A stretch of DNA of 64,000 nt. Origin: JAGXLC01 sp041686375. GTDB taxonomy: Bacteria; Bacteroidota; Bacteroidia; Bacteroidales; UBA12077. Below the pieces are notes generated by a model that was not told where the DNA came from, made no database searches, and saw nothing but the letters and a program-made list of their open reading frames with translations. The position numbers were made by a program, and so were the translations under genes. How positions within the stretch are numbered: position 1 is the first letter of the stretch; each line of letters opens with the position of its first letter. Location of the stretch: assembly GCA_041686375.1 (NCBI GenBank), contig JAWLEB010000006.1:1-64000 (forward strand), given 5' to 3'. Of this stretch, positions 51,263 to 60,473 are shown piece by piece.

Positions 51263-53425
51263 ATGAAAACCTATCAAACCAATCAGATTAGAAATATAAC
51301 ATTAATAGGCAACGCTGGTAGCGGTAAGACAACATTAAGTGAAGAAATGCTGTATCAAGGGGGCATTATTAAAAGAAAAGGATCAGTTGAAAGTCAAAAC
51401 ACATCCTCAGACTATAGTGAAGTAGAACATGAAAGCTTAAACTCCATTTACTCCTCTCTGCTATATACGGAATATAATGACTGTAAAATAAATATAATTG
51501 ACACACCAGGCTCCGACGAATTTATAGGACAGGTAGTTTCTTCTTTCTATGCCGCAGATTCAGGTCTGATGCTTATCAATGCTCAAAATGGCGTTGAAGT
51601 TGGCACTGAAATCCACAGCAGATATTGTAACAAATACAATATTCCCTTCATGTTAGTGGTTAACCACCTAAATCATGAAAAATCAAACTTTGAAAAAACA
51701 TTTGAATCGATAAAGCAAAATTTTGGAAATAAAGCTGTAGTGGTTCAATATCCTGTTAATGCAGGAACAGAGTTCGACACAATTATTGATGTATTAACAA
51801 TGAAGATGTACAAATTCAATGCTGAGGAGGGTGAAATAGAAGAACTTGATATACCGGACGACCAAAAAGCACAAGCAGAAGAATACCATAATACATTAGT
51901 AGAAACAGCAGCAGAAAATGATGAACAATTAATGGAATTGTTCTTTGAGAAGGAATCACTTGATGAAGAAGAGATGCGCTCAGGAATTAAAGCCGGTATA
52001 ATCGCCGGGGATTTGTATCCAATATTCTGCATTGCTGCAAACAAAGGGATCGGAGTAAAAAGACTGATGGAATTTATCACCAAATCTTTACCCTCACCTG
52101 CTGATGTAGAAAAACCTAAAACCACAGATGGAAAAGAAGTTGAATATGATGCCAATGGTCCCGCCTCCATGTACTTTTTCAAAACCTTTAATGAATCCCA
52201 TATTGGTGATATCAATTACTTCAAAGTGATGTCAGGGACTATTAAAGAGGGCATGGATCTTATTAACGCCGATACGCAAACCAAAGAAAGACTATCACAA
52301 CTTTTTGCAGCAGCAGGGAAAAACAGAAAAAAAATCCAGGAAATTTGCGCAGGAGACCTTGGTGCTGCGGTAAAACTTAAAGATACCAAAATTAACCATA
52401 CACTCAATGAACCCAAAACAAACTTTAAATTCCCTAAGATAGAATTTCCAGAGCCAAAATACCGAACTGCAATAAAAGTAGTGAATGAATCTGATGAAGA
52501 AAAGCTTGGCGAAGAGCTCAGTAGAATGCAACAGATAGATCCGACTTTAATTGTTGAATATTCAAAAGAATTAAAGCAAATTATTCTCCACGGACAGGGT
52601 GAGCACCAATTGAACATCCTGAAATGGCATCTTGATAACATTACTAAAATTGAAACTGAATTTATCAAACCTAAAATTCCTTATAGGGAAACAATTACTA
52701 AAGTTGCCCAGGCAACTTACCGTCACAAAAAACAATCGGGTGGAGCTGGTCAATTTGGTGAAGTATATATGGTTATTGAACCCCACGATGATAGCGCTCC
52801 CGACCCTACTTCATATAAAGTAAATGGAATGGACATTTCCTTAAGCATAAGAGACAAGCAGGAACAGGAACTGCCATGGGGCGGTAAACTTGTATTCTAT
52901 AACTGTATTGTTGGTGGAGCAATTGACAACAAATTCATGCCGGCAATCCTTAAAGGAATAATGGAAAAAATGGAAAACGGACCATTAACTGGTTCATATG
53001 CAAGAGATATAAGAGTAGCTGTCTATGACGGTAAAATGCACCCGGTAGATTCAAACGAAATTTCATTTAAACTTGCGGGTAGAAATGCCTTCGAACAGGC
53101 ATTTAAAAATGCCGGACCAAAAATTATGGAACCCGTCTACTCTGTAGAAGTACTTGTCCCAAGTGACCGAATGGGTGATGTTATGAGTGACCTTCAGGGC
53201 AGAAGAGCTATGGTAGAAGGAATGGACAGCGAGAAAGGATTTGAAAAAATACGTGCCAAAGTACCTTTGGCAGAGATGCATAAATATTCAACTTCTTTAG
53301 GTTCTCTGACAGGAGGAAGAGCAACATATACCATGAAGTTCGACAGTTACCAACAAGTTCCAATGGATATCCAGGAAAAACTTATGAAGGAATTTGAAGC
53401 TCAAAAAGAGGAAGAAAAAGAGTAA
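51263..53425 (+). CDS. Elongation factor G paralogue with altered GTPase motifs
   Basis: A 720-residue EF-G-like protein with all five domains. The P-loop is GNAGSGKTTLSEEM (residues 16-29) instead of the usual AHIDAGKTT. The G3 motif is DTPGSDEF, so the catalytic His that follows DTPG in canonical EF-G is Ser84. The G4 motif NKxD is NHLN (134-137). Domain IV and V features (RETITKVAQATYRHKKQSGGAGQFGEVY, PVDSNEISFKLAGRNAFEQA, SDLQGRRAMVEGM) are intact. It therefore should bind ribosomes but hydrolyse GTP poorly or not at all. Bacteroides species carry a paralogue (EF-G2) reported to work without GTPase activity; this may be its counterpart. The canonical fusA is not in the window. Confidence 0.9.
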   Translation: MKTYQTNQIRNITLIGNAGSGKTTLSEEMLYQGGIIKRKGSVESQNTSSDYSEVEHESLNSIYSSLLYTEYNDCKINIIDTPGSDEFIGQVVSSFYAADSGLMLINAQNGVEVGTEIHSRYCNKYNIPFMLVVNHLNHEKSNFEKTFESIKQNFGNKAVVVQYPVNAGTEFDTIIDVLTMKMYKFNAEEGEIEELDIPDDQKAQAEEYHNTLVETAAENDEQLMELFFEKESLDEEEMRSGIKAGIIAGDLYPIFCIAANKGIGVKRLMEFITKSLPSPADVEKPKTTDGKEVEYDANGPASMYFFKTFNESHIGDINYFKVMSGTIKEGMDLINADTQTKERLSQLFAAAGKNRKKIQEICAGDLGAAVKLKDTKINHTLNEPKTNFKFPKIEFPEPKYRTAIKVVNESDEEKLGEELSRMQQIDPTLIVEYSKELKQIILHGQGEHQLNILKWHLDNITKIETEFIKPKIPYRETITKVAQATYRHKKQSGGAGQFGEVYMVIEPHDDSAPDPTSYKVNGMDISLSIRDKQEQELPWGGKLVFYNCIVGGAIDNKFMPAILKGIMEKMENGPLTGSYARDIRVAVYDGKMHPVDSNEISFKLAGRNAFEQAFKNAGPKIMEPVYSVEVLVPSDRMGDVMSDLQGRRAMVEGMDSEKGFEKIRAKVPLAEMHKYSTSLGSLTGGRATYTMKFDSYQQVPMDIQEKLMKEFEAQKEEEKE

Positions 53426-53454
53426 ATAAAATATACAGATTAAGATATTTACAG

Positions 53455-53492
53455 AAAAACACCTCTGCCAAAAAAGCATGAGGTGTTTTTTT
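53455..53492 (+). terminator. Intrinsic terminator of the EF-G paralogue
   Basis: The stem AAAACACCTC/GAGGTGTTTT with a 14-base loop is followed by T residues, 30 bases after the stop. Confidence 0.85.
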
Positions 53493-53583
53493 GACAAAAT
53501 CAAAGTTAAGACAAGGGAATTGAAGATACGTCACTAAACAAAAGTATTTGGCAAGCAATTAATTAAAATAAATCTTAATTAAA

Positions 53584-55032
53584 TCATCTGAAAAGATAAA
53601 CAAACCCGGTATAATCTTTACTTTCGTGACTCACACCGTCATAGCCGGAACCTTTTATTACATATAAATAAGTTCCTTCCACAGCATCTCTATTGGTATT
53701 TTTTACTTTTCCATCCCATCCTTCCCAGTCATCAGGATGTCCTTCATATCTATATACGAGTTCACCATTTCTGTTAAGTATTGTCACTTCCAGACGTTCA
53801 ATAGAAACAATACCTCTCGAGCCACTGCCCGTTACATTGCTTCTTTTCGGCAAAATAAAAACATCATTAGATCCATCTTCGTTTGGTGTGAATACATTAG
53901 GAATCATCGCAGAGTCAATTTTAGAAGAATCAACACTGACATGATAATATGTCATACTGTCCACACATCCATACTCATTATCTACAATCAACTTTACCGG
54001 GTATTTTCCCGGATAATATTCAGGTACACTGTCCTGAGAAGGAGTTTCCTGCCTGTTCTCCCAAAGGATTTTCTGCGCCCCTTTTATAATTTTTGTCGAA
54101 TCTTCATAACCTATCCAGTAAAAATTATTTGAATTTTCAGATTTATTTTCAAACCTTATCTCCAGCGGCGCTTCATTAATGTCGCTTTCACTGTAAAGAT
54201 CTACATCTCCCTCCATATTTATTTTATAAATATCAAAATCCGATTGTACCGCTTTGGCCGGCACATTGTATATAGTATCACCCTTCGTATTTCCAAAGGA
54301 GTTCTCCACGGTCAGGTAATAATCCGAATCCTTATAAGGCCCTAAATATTCTGCTTGGCTGATATTTCCTGCGACCGATCCAATTTTGCCAACGAATATA
54401 TCCCCATAATCAATAAGTACATCCGGACTATAGATATCTACATCTTCAGAAGCTTCCCATAATACCGTACGTTCATTTGTTAGTGTAAGTGAAGAATAGG
54501 ATGAATCCGCCAAAAGGTAATATTCATAATTATCTAATGTAAATTTATCAACCGCTAACCAAAGTTTATTACACTCATTACTTTCAATTCTGATATCCCC
54601 AAAATCAGGGAAGGTATCAAGTAAAACCCAGGCACGGTATAATTCAGCGCTGTCCTGATTATCCGTAATTTCAACCTGCAAGGCTTCCATTGGTTTATTT
54701 ATCAAACCATTCGCATATAAGGAATCCAGTAGTATAGAAGATGTAGCTGTATCGCTATGTGTAAACAGGGAATCGTATTCTTCCGTTTCTTTATTAAACA
54801 GGCTCCACGTAAAAACTGAATTGTTCTGTGTACTATGTTGTGCGCTGATTACTTTATCCGGATGATTTGAATAAAAGACGAAGATAGTATCCTCACCGTA
54901 TCCTGTAGACCGGGTTTGGTCAACATCATCAAAAGGAACAAAAATCTGTGAATAAGAAAATGTGTTTATAGTGATAAGTATGAAAAATGACAAAAAAAAT
55001 CTGAGTCGTCTTTTATAATGCATTTGAATCAT
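53584..55032 (-). CDS. Secreted protein with T9SS type B (gliding motility-associated) sorting domain
   Basis: About 482 residues from ATG 55032 (or 55023). A signal peptide (KRRLRFFLSFFILITINTFS, cleavage near YSQ) starts it. The middle contains beta-sandwich segments, including a PKD-like stretch (about 290-380: ESDINEAPLEIRFENKSEN and YPGKYPVKLIVDNEYGCVDS). Residues about 395-482 form the type B tail (CHU_C-like): MIPNVFTPNEDGSNDVFILP, EVTILNRNGELVYRY, WEGWDGKV, VEGTYLYVIKG and the closing YTGFVYLFR. It should be exported by T9SS and attached at the surface. A GTG at 55071 overlaps the promoter element and is rejected as start. Confidence 0.88.
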   Translation of the reverse strand: MIQMHYKRRLRFFLSFFILITINTFSYSQIFVPFDDVDQTRSTGYGEDTIFVFYSNHPDKVISAQHSTQNNSVFTWSLFNKETEEYDSLFTHSDTATSSILLDSLYANGLINKPMEALQVEITDNQDSAELYRAWVLLDTFPDFGDIRIESNECNKLWLAVDKFTLDNYEYYLLADSSYSSLTLTNERTVLWEASEDVDIYSPDVLIDYGDIFVGKIGSVAGNISQAEYLGPYKDSDYYLTVENSFGNTKGDTIYNVPAKAVQSDFDIYKINMEGDVDLYSESDINEAPLEIRFENKSENSNNFYWIGYEDSTKIIKGAQKILWENRQETPSQDSVPEYYPGKYPVKLIVDNEYGCVDSMTYYHVSVDSSKIDSAMIPNVFTPNEDGSNDVFILPKRSNVTGSGSRGIVSIERLEVTILNRNGELVYRYEGHPDDWEGWDGKVKNTNRDAVEGTYLYVIKGSGYDGVSHESKDYTGFVYLFR

Positions 55033-55070
55033 GTTAAATTTGAAACTGTAAGTATAAAAAATCTGTTGCA

Positions 55071-55078
55071 CAAAGTTA
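55071..55078 (-). promoter_or_regulatory. -7 element for the T9SS type B cargo gene
   Basis: On the minus strand this is TAACTTTG (TAnnTTTG), 38 bases before ATG 55032, overlapping the GTG that opens the longest frame. Confidence 0.5.
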
Positions 55079-55167
55079 GTCTAAATATAAAAAACTCATT
55101 TCTTCAGATTTTATTTTTCCGAAACATTCTGAACTCAGAATCTTTCTAATTTTATATACTATTCCGT

Positions 55168-55198
55168 TTTGTGAGAATAAAGAATGAATGTAATTTTG
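55168..55198 (+). promoter_or_regulatory. Promoter of the UvrD-type helicase gene
   Basis: TTTG (55168-55171), 19-base spacer and TAATTTTG (55191-55198): a full consensus match. It lies 21 bases before the GTG start, so the leader would be about 15 bases. Confidence 0.7.
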
Positions 55199-55219
55199 TT
55201 GTCCTAAAAAATATTATTT

Positions 55220-57514
55220 GTGAATAAATTTCTGAATGAATTAAATCCGGCTCAAAGAGAAGCTACTATAAATTATACTGGCCCTTCTCTGATTATAGCG
55301 GGGGCGGGCTCTGGTAAAACAAGAGTACTGACGTACCGCATAGCCTATCTGTTAAAAGAAGGGATTAAACCGGAAAATATACTAGCGCTAACTTTCACCA
55401 ACAAAGCAGCTACAGAAATGAAAGAGCGTATAGCTCAAATAGTTGGTGAAGAAAGTGCCCGAAAATTGTGGATGGGTACATTCCATTCTGTATTCTCGAA
55501 AATACTTCGATTTGAAAGTAAATCCCTGGGGTATTCGAGCAACTTCACTATATATGATACTGTTGACTCCCGTTCTTTAATAAGAAACATCATCAAAGAG
55601 CTAAAACTTGATGATAAAAGATATAAACCACAAGCCGTACAATTCAGGATATCAAAAGCCAAAAACAACCTGCTAACATGGCAAACATATAATAAAAACA
55701 CGCAAATCCTTAAACAAGACGAAAAAGAACAAAGGGAAAAAATTTGTGATATATACAGACTCTATGCAACGCGGTGTAAAAAATCCGACGCAATGGACTT
55801 TGATGATCTATTGCTTAATATAAATATTTTATTCCGCGACAATCCTGAAATTCTGAAAAAATATCAAAACAGGTTTCATTATATTCTTGTTGATGAATAT
55901 CAGGATACAAACTTTGCTCAGTATCTGGTAGTTAAAAAACTTTCACAGAAAAAAGGAAACCTTTGTGTTGTCGGCGACGACGCACAAAGCATCTATTCTT
56001 TCCGGGGAGCAAAAATTGAGAATATATTGAACTTCAGGAAGGATTATCCTGATTTCAGACTCTTCAAGCTGGAACAAAATTATCGCTCAACACAGACTAT
56101 TGTCAATGCTGCAAACAGTATGATCAAAAAAAACGTAAACCAAATATCCAAAAAAGTCTTTTCACAAAAAGAAGAAGGCGAAAAGATTGATGTACTTGAA
56201 TCATACACAGATACTGAAGAAGCGATAAATATTGCAAGATCCATAGCAGATAAATCCGAAGAAAACGGGTATAAATATGAAGACTTTGCAATACTTTACA
56301 GAACAAATGCTCAATCAAGAAATTTTGAAGAGGCTTTCAGAAAATTTAACATCCCCTACAAAGTTTACGGAGGTATTTCCTTTTACCAGAGGAAAGAAAT
56401 AAAAGATCTGATGGCTTATCTGCGGTTATGCATAAATAAACATGACGAAGAAGCTCTTTTCCGGATCATAAATTTCCCGGCAAGAGGAATCGGTAAAACA
56501 AGTCAGGACAGGATAAGAACATATGCCAACAGCCAGAAAATCAGCGCATGGGAAGTTATCGAAAATATAGTAACGCATCCGGTAAATTTAACTTCTGGAG
56601 CAATAAACAAAATAAAACATTTCGTTTCTCAGATTAATCAGTTTACTGAAATTGCTGAAAACAATGATGCATACGACGTAGCCCTAACTGTGGCAAGCAA
56701 ATCTGGCCTTCTGGAAGAATATGAAAATCCAACAACAATAGAAGACCAAAACAAATACCAGAATCTTCAGGAACTTCTTAATGGAATAAAAGACTTTACA
56801 GCAAATTATGAAGGAGAAGGGACTCCCTCTATCATAGAATACTTGGAAAATATTTCTCTTATGACAAACATGGATAGGGAGGATGAAGAAGATAAAGATA
56901 AAGTCACTATTATGACTATGCATTCTGCAAAAGGGCTGGAATTTAAAGAAGTATATCTTGCTGGTATTGAAGAAGGCCTTTTCCCTTCCCAAATGTCCAT
57001 GAATACAGAGAAAGATATTGAGGAAGAACGCAGGCTTTTTTACGTAGCGCTCACACGAGCAGAACAAAAGGCAACGATTAGCTATGCAAACAACAGGTAT
57101 AAATACGGCTCATCCTACCCTACCCGTCCCAGCAGATTTATTTATGATATTGACCCCAATTACATGGTATTTCCTGAATACAATTCTTCAAATGAATATA
57201 GTAATGCAGACATAAACATCAGCAGGGCATTGCAAACACAAAAAAAATCAACATTCAACAAATCAGAAGAAAAACAAAATTTAAAGAAAATAGGAACCTT
57301 CAAAAAACGTTCAAATATAGAGGATAATATCACCTCCAAATATAAAGGGAAATTTAAAGTAGGGATGACTATCCAGCACGACAGATTCGGAAAAGGAAAA
57401 ATTTTGAATTTGGAAAATGCGATGCCCCACACAAAAGCAAAAATTCATTTTGACAACTATGGAGATAAACAATTACTACTCAAATATGCAAAATTAAAAA
57501 TAATTTCTGATTAG
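55220..57514 (+). CDS. UvrD/PcrA-type superfamily 1 DNA helicase
   Basis: A 764-residue 3'-5' helicase of the UvrD/PcrA/Rep family. Motifs are Q (LNPAQREAT), I (AGAGSGKTRVLTYRIAYLL), Ia (LTFTNKAATEM), II (LVDEYQDTNFAQ), III (VVGDDAQSIYSFRGA), IV (LEQNYRSTQTIVNAA), V (VTIMTMHSAKGLEFKEVYLAG) and VI (RRLFYVALTRAEQKATISYA). The C-terminal GKGKILNLE segment is the Tudor-like region of PcrA/UvrD. The gene starts at GTG 55220. It probably acts in nucleotide excision repair, with UvrA encoded 20 kb away, or in replication-conflict removal. It is followed by DUF4290. Confidence 0.93.
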   Translation: MNKFLNELNPAQREATINYTGPSLIIAGAGSGKTRVLTYRIAYLLKEGIKPENILALTFTNKAATEMKERIAQIVGEESARKLWMGTFHSVFSKILRFESKSLGYSSNFTIYDTVDSRSLIRNIIKELKLDDKRYKPQAVQFRISKAKNNLLTWQTYNKNTQILKQDEKEQREKICDIYRLYATRCKKSDAMDFDDLLLNINILFRDNPEILKKYQNRFHYILVDEYQDTNFAQYLVVKKLSQKKGNLCVVGDDAQSIYSFRGAKIENILNFRKDYPDFRLFKLEQNYRSTQTIVNAANSMIKKNVNQISKKVFSQKEEGEKIDVLESYTDTEEAINIARSIADKSEENGYKYEDFAILYRTNAQSRNFEEAFRKFNIPYKVYGGISFYQRKEIKDLMAYLRLCINKHDEEALFRIINFPARGIGKTSQDRIRTYANSQKISAWEVIENIVTHPVNLTSGAINKIKHFVSQINQFTEIAENNDAYDVALTVASKSGLLEEYENPTTIEDQNKYQNLQELLNGIKDFTANYEGEGTPSIIEYLENISLMTNMDREDEEDKDKVTIMTMHSAKGLEFKEVYLAGIEEGLFPSQMSMNTEKDIEEERRLFYVALTRAEQKATISYANNRYKYGSSYPTRPSRFIYDIDPNYMVFPEYNSSNEYSNADINISRALQTQKKSTFNKSEEKQNLKKIGTFKKRSNIEDNITSKYKGKFKVGMTIQHDRFGKGKILNLENAMPHTKAKIHFDNYGDKQLLLKYAKLKIISD

Positions 57515-57545
57515 TTTGAAACCAATATAAAAAGCACTATTTTTG
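57515..57545 (+). promoter_or_regulatory. Promoter of the DUF4290-murA genes
   Basis: TTTG (57515-57518), 19-base spacer, TATTTTTG (57538-57545), 25 bases before the DUF4290 ATG; a full consensus match. Confidence 0.68.
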
Positions 57546-57570
57546 CTAAAAATTTAATGATCTTAAGATT

Positions 57571-58194
57571 ATGGAATACAATACAAGCCGGAAAAAAATG
57601 ATGCTTCCCGAATATGGGAGAAATATCCAGAAACTTGTTGAATATTGTAAAACCATTGAAGACCGTGAAGATCGGAATAAAATGGCCAGAAGTATTATCA
57701 ACATAATGGGGAACATTTACCCGCACTATAGAGATATTGCAGATTTCAAACATAAATTATGGGACCATCTCATTATGATTGGTGAATTTGAACTAGACAT
57801 TGATTCACCTTACGATCCACCACCAAAAGAGAAGCTTGACAAAAGCCCGGACCCGGTTCCTTATAACAACTATGATATCAGGTATAAACATTATGGTAAA
57901 ATTATAGAAAAACTTATTCTCAAAGCAGCCGAATACCCTGAAGGGGAAGAAAAGAATACGTTAATTACAATCATAGGGAATCACATGAAAAAAAATTATA
58001 TTACCTGGAATAAGGATACGGTCACTGATGAACAGATATTTGATAATATTGAAACACTTTCAGACGGAGCCATAAAAGTACAAAGAAACAAAATAAAACT
58101 GGCTGATGCAAAGGATATTATGTCAAAATTACGGAAGAAAAAATCACCAAAAAAGAATAACAAGCAGAACAACAATAAACAAAACAACAATTAA
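57571..58194 (+). CDS. DUF4290 domain protein
   Basis: A 207-residue cytoplasmic protein of the DUF4290 family, restricted mainly to Bacteroidota. Conserved segments are NTSRKKMMLPEYGRNIQKLVEYC (4-26) and HYRDIADFKHKLWDHLIMIGEF; GEEKNTLITIIGNHMKKNYITWN follows. The C-terminal 20 residues are Lys/Asn-rich and low-complexity. It lies 19 bases upstream of murA, its usual neighbour in this phylum, which hints at a cell-wall link. The function is unknown. Confidence 0.87.
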   Translation: MEYNTSRKKMMLPEYGRNIQKLVEYCKTIEDREDRNKMARSIINIMGNIYPHYRDIADFKHKLWDHLIMIGEFELDIDSPYDPPPKEKLDKSPDPVPYNNYDIRYKHYGKIIEKLILKAAEYPEGEEKNTLITIIGNHMKKNYITWNKDTVTDEQIFDNIETLSDGAIKVQRNKIKLADAKDIMSKLRKKKSPKKNNKQNNNKQNNN

Positions 58195-58213
58195 AGTGCT
58201 GAAAAAATAAGAA

Positions 58214-59521
58214 ATGGGATCATTCATTATTCATGGTGGCCAACCCTTAAAAGGTAAAATTCAACCCCAGGGCGCTAAAAATGAAGCTCTCCAAGTTATT
58301 TGTGCCACTCTACTTACCCCGGAAAAAGTAATCATAAAAAACATCCCAAACATCAGGGATGTAAATAAACTACTGGAACTGCTTGAAAATTTAGGTGTTA
58401 TTGTTGACAAAGAAAATAAAGGAACCTATAGCTTTACTGCCCGGTCTATTGATTTTGACTACCTTTATTCTGAGGAATTCCGTAAACAAGCAGAAGGCTT
58501 AAGAGGCTCCATCATGATTATGGGTCCACTATTATCCCGTTTTGGAAAAGGATATATCCCAAGGCCCGGGGGTGATAAAATTGGCAGGAGAAGACTTGAC
58601 ATCCATTTTCAAGGATTTAAAAACTTAGGCGCTAAATTCCATTTTTCCCACAAAGAGAATTTCTACAAGGTAGAATCAACAAAACTACAGGGCAATTCCA
58701 TGCTTCTTGAAGAAGCTTCAGTCACCGGCACAGCAAATATTATTATGGCTGCCGTATTAGCAGAGGGAAAAACAGTAATATATAATGCAGCATGTGAGCC
58801 TTATGTTCAACAGTTATGCAAAATGCTTAACAGTATGGGCGCAAAAATTCACGGAGTAGGCTCAAATCTGCTAACAATAGAAGGCGTAAAAGAATTAACG
58901 GGATGCACCCACAAAATCCTACCTGATATGATTGAGATTGGCAGTTTCATCGGATTGGCTGCTATGACCCATTCCCAGCTAACCATTAAAAATGTTTCAT
59001 ACGAAAGCCTGGGAATAATCCCTGACTCTTTTAAAAGATTAGGTATCAATATACAACAACTAGACGATGATATATTTATTCCACAACATAATCACTACGA
59101 AATTGAGACATTTATCGATGGTTCAATTATGACCATTTCCGATGCTCCATGGCCCGGATTAACACCAGACCTGCTGAGTGTTATGCTTGTAGTTGCAACA
59201 CAAGCAAGGGGAAGTGTTTTGATCCATCAAAAAATGTTTGAAAGCAGATTGTTTTTTGTTGACAAACTGATTGATATGGGCGCTCAGATTATTCTTTGTG
59301 ACCCACACAGAGCAACTGTTATCGGACAAGATAACAAAATAAAACTGAGAGCAACTGAAATGACTTCTCCTGACATTCGGGCAGGCGTTGCGCTATTAAT
59401 CGCAGCGTTAAGTGCTGATGGGAAAAGCACTATACACAACATAGAACAAATAGACCGGGGGTATGAACAAATAGAACGGCGACTTAACGCTATTGGTGCA
59501 AATATACAACGTATCGAATAG
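58214..59521 (+). CDS. murA: UDP-N-acetylglucosamine 1-carboxyvinyltransferase
   Basis: MurA, 435 residues, transfers enolpyruvate from PEP to UDP-GlcNAc, the first committed step of peptidoglycan synthesis. Family motifs are GAKNEALQVICATLLT, GLRGSIMIMGPLLSRFGK, ASVTGTANIIMAA, PDMIEIGSFIGLAAMT and the closing GYEQIERRLNAIGA. The loop Cys targeted by fosfomycin is replaced by Asp121 in PGGDKIGRRRLD. Cys-to-Asp forms of MurA are active but naturally fosfomycin-resistant. It is cytoplasmic and follows the DUF4290 gene by 19 bases. Confidence 0.95.
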   Translation: MGSFIIHGGQPLKGKIQPQGAKNEALQVICATLLTPEKVIIKNIPNIRDVNKLLELLENLGVIVDKENKGTYSFTARSIDFDYLYSEEFRKQAEGLRGSIMIMGPLLSRFGKGYIPRPGGDKIGRRRLDIHFQGFKNLGAKFHFSHKENFYKVESTKLQGNSMLLEEASVTGTANIIMAAVLAEGKTVIYNAACEPYVQQLCKMLNSMGAKIHGVGSNLLTIEGVKELTGCTHKILPDMIEIGSFIGLAAMTHSQLTIKNVSYESLGIIPDSFKRLGINIQQLDDDIFIPQHNHYEIETFIDGSIMTISDAPWPGLTPDLLSVMLVVATQARGSVLIHQKMFESRLFFVDKLIDMGAQIILCDPHRATVIGQDNKIKLRATEMTSPDIRAGVALLIAALSADGKSTIHNIEQIDRGYEQIERRLNAIGANIQRIE

Positions 59522-59735
59522 ATACATTTTTGACAATTTTGCATAGTACACACTGTCCTTTGTGTCATTTTGTCCCCTAAAATCTTTTTGGCAAACATTT
59601 TGTCCGGTGTTCAGGAATTAAATATACTCCAATAAAAAAAATTGGAAATGAAATGCCCATGCTAAGTTCTTCGAATTTGACAAAAAATTGCCTTCGATGC
59701 ACAAGCAGTGGACAAAATATAAAAACAAGGATAAA

Positions 59736-60443
59736 ATGAATAAACAAGAAAATAAAATGAAGGATAAAGAAAAAGACATAAAGCAGCAAAAAAACCAGAA
59801 TCAAAAGGAAGAACAGCAAAAAACAGATGCTAACAAAAAACAGCAAGAAGAAAAAGCTGAACAAAAAGATACCAAACAAGAAAAAAAGGAAGAAGAAAAA
59901 CAACAAGTAACAGAAGGAGAAGAAAAACAACCACAGGAAGATAAGGAGAAAAGTAAGGCATCAAAAAAGAAAAAGGAAGAAACAAAAGAAGAGGAAGAAG
60001 AAAAATCTGATAAAGAAAAATTAAATGAACTGCAAGAAAAATATCTACGACTAACGGCAGAATATGATAATTACAGAAAAAGAACGTTAAAAGAAAAAAT
60101 GGATCTCTCCAAAAATGCAGGAGAAGAAATATTACAAAGCCTTCTCCCTGTTATGGATGATTTTGACAGAGCACTACAATCCATTGATGAGGCAGAGGAT
60201 ATTGAAGCTGTAAAAGAAGGTATACATCTGATCTACAACAAATTCAAAGAATTACTTGAACAAAAAGGTGTAAAAGAAATCGAAGCAAAAGATGAAAAAT
60301 TTAATACCGACAAACATGAAGCTGTATCAAAGATTCCTGCGCCGAGTGAAGACTTGAAAGGGAAGGTAGTTGATGTTATCCAGAAAGGATATTATCTTAA
60401 TGACAAAGTACTTAGGTTCTCAAAAGTTGTGGTTGGTGAGTAA
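59736..60443 (+). CDS. grpE: Nucleotide exchange factor GrpE
   Basis: GrpE of 235 residues from ATG 59736 (an upstream ATG at 59688 adds 16 residues that look unrelated). The first 85 or so residues are an unusually long low-complexity region of Lys, Glu and Gln. The family part begins at LNELQEKYLRLTAEYDNYRKRTLKEKMDL (coiled coil), followed by the head domain LLPVMDDFDRALQ and VVDVIQKGYYLNDKVLRFSKVVV. It releases ADP from DnaK in the heat-shock cycle. dnaJ follows 30 bases later; dnaK is not in the window. Coupling with DnaJ is expected. Confidence 0.93.
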   Translation: MNKQENKMKDKEKDIKQQKNQNQKEEQQKTDANKKQQEEKAEQKDTKQEKKEEEKQQVTEGEEKQPQEDKEKSKASKKKKEETKEEEEEKSDKEKLNELQEKYLRLTAEYDNYRKRTLKEKMDLSKNAGEEILQSLLPVMDDFDRALQSIDEAEDIEAVKEGIHLIYNKFKELLEQKGVKEIEAKDEKFNTDKHEAVSKIPAPSEDLKGKVVDVIQKGYYLNDKVLRFSKVVVGE

Positions 60444-60473
60444 AAGACCAACATGAAAACAAAAATATAATTT

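Noticed and set aside
59577..59930. Minus-strand hydrophobic frame opposite grpE
   Set aside because: It is the antisense of the Lys/Glu-rich GrpE head, which automatically yields Phe/Leu-rich translation.
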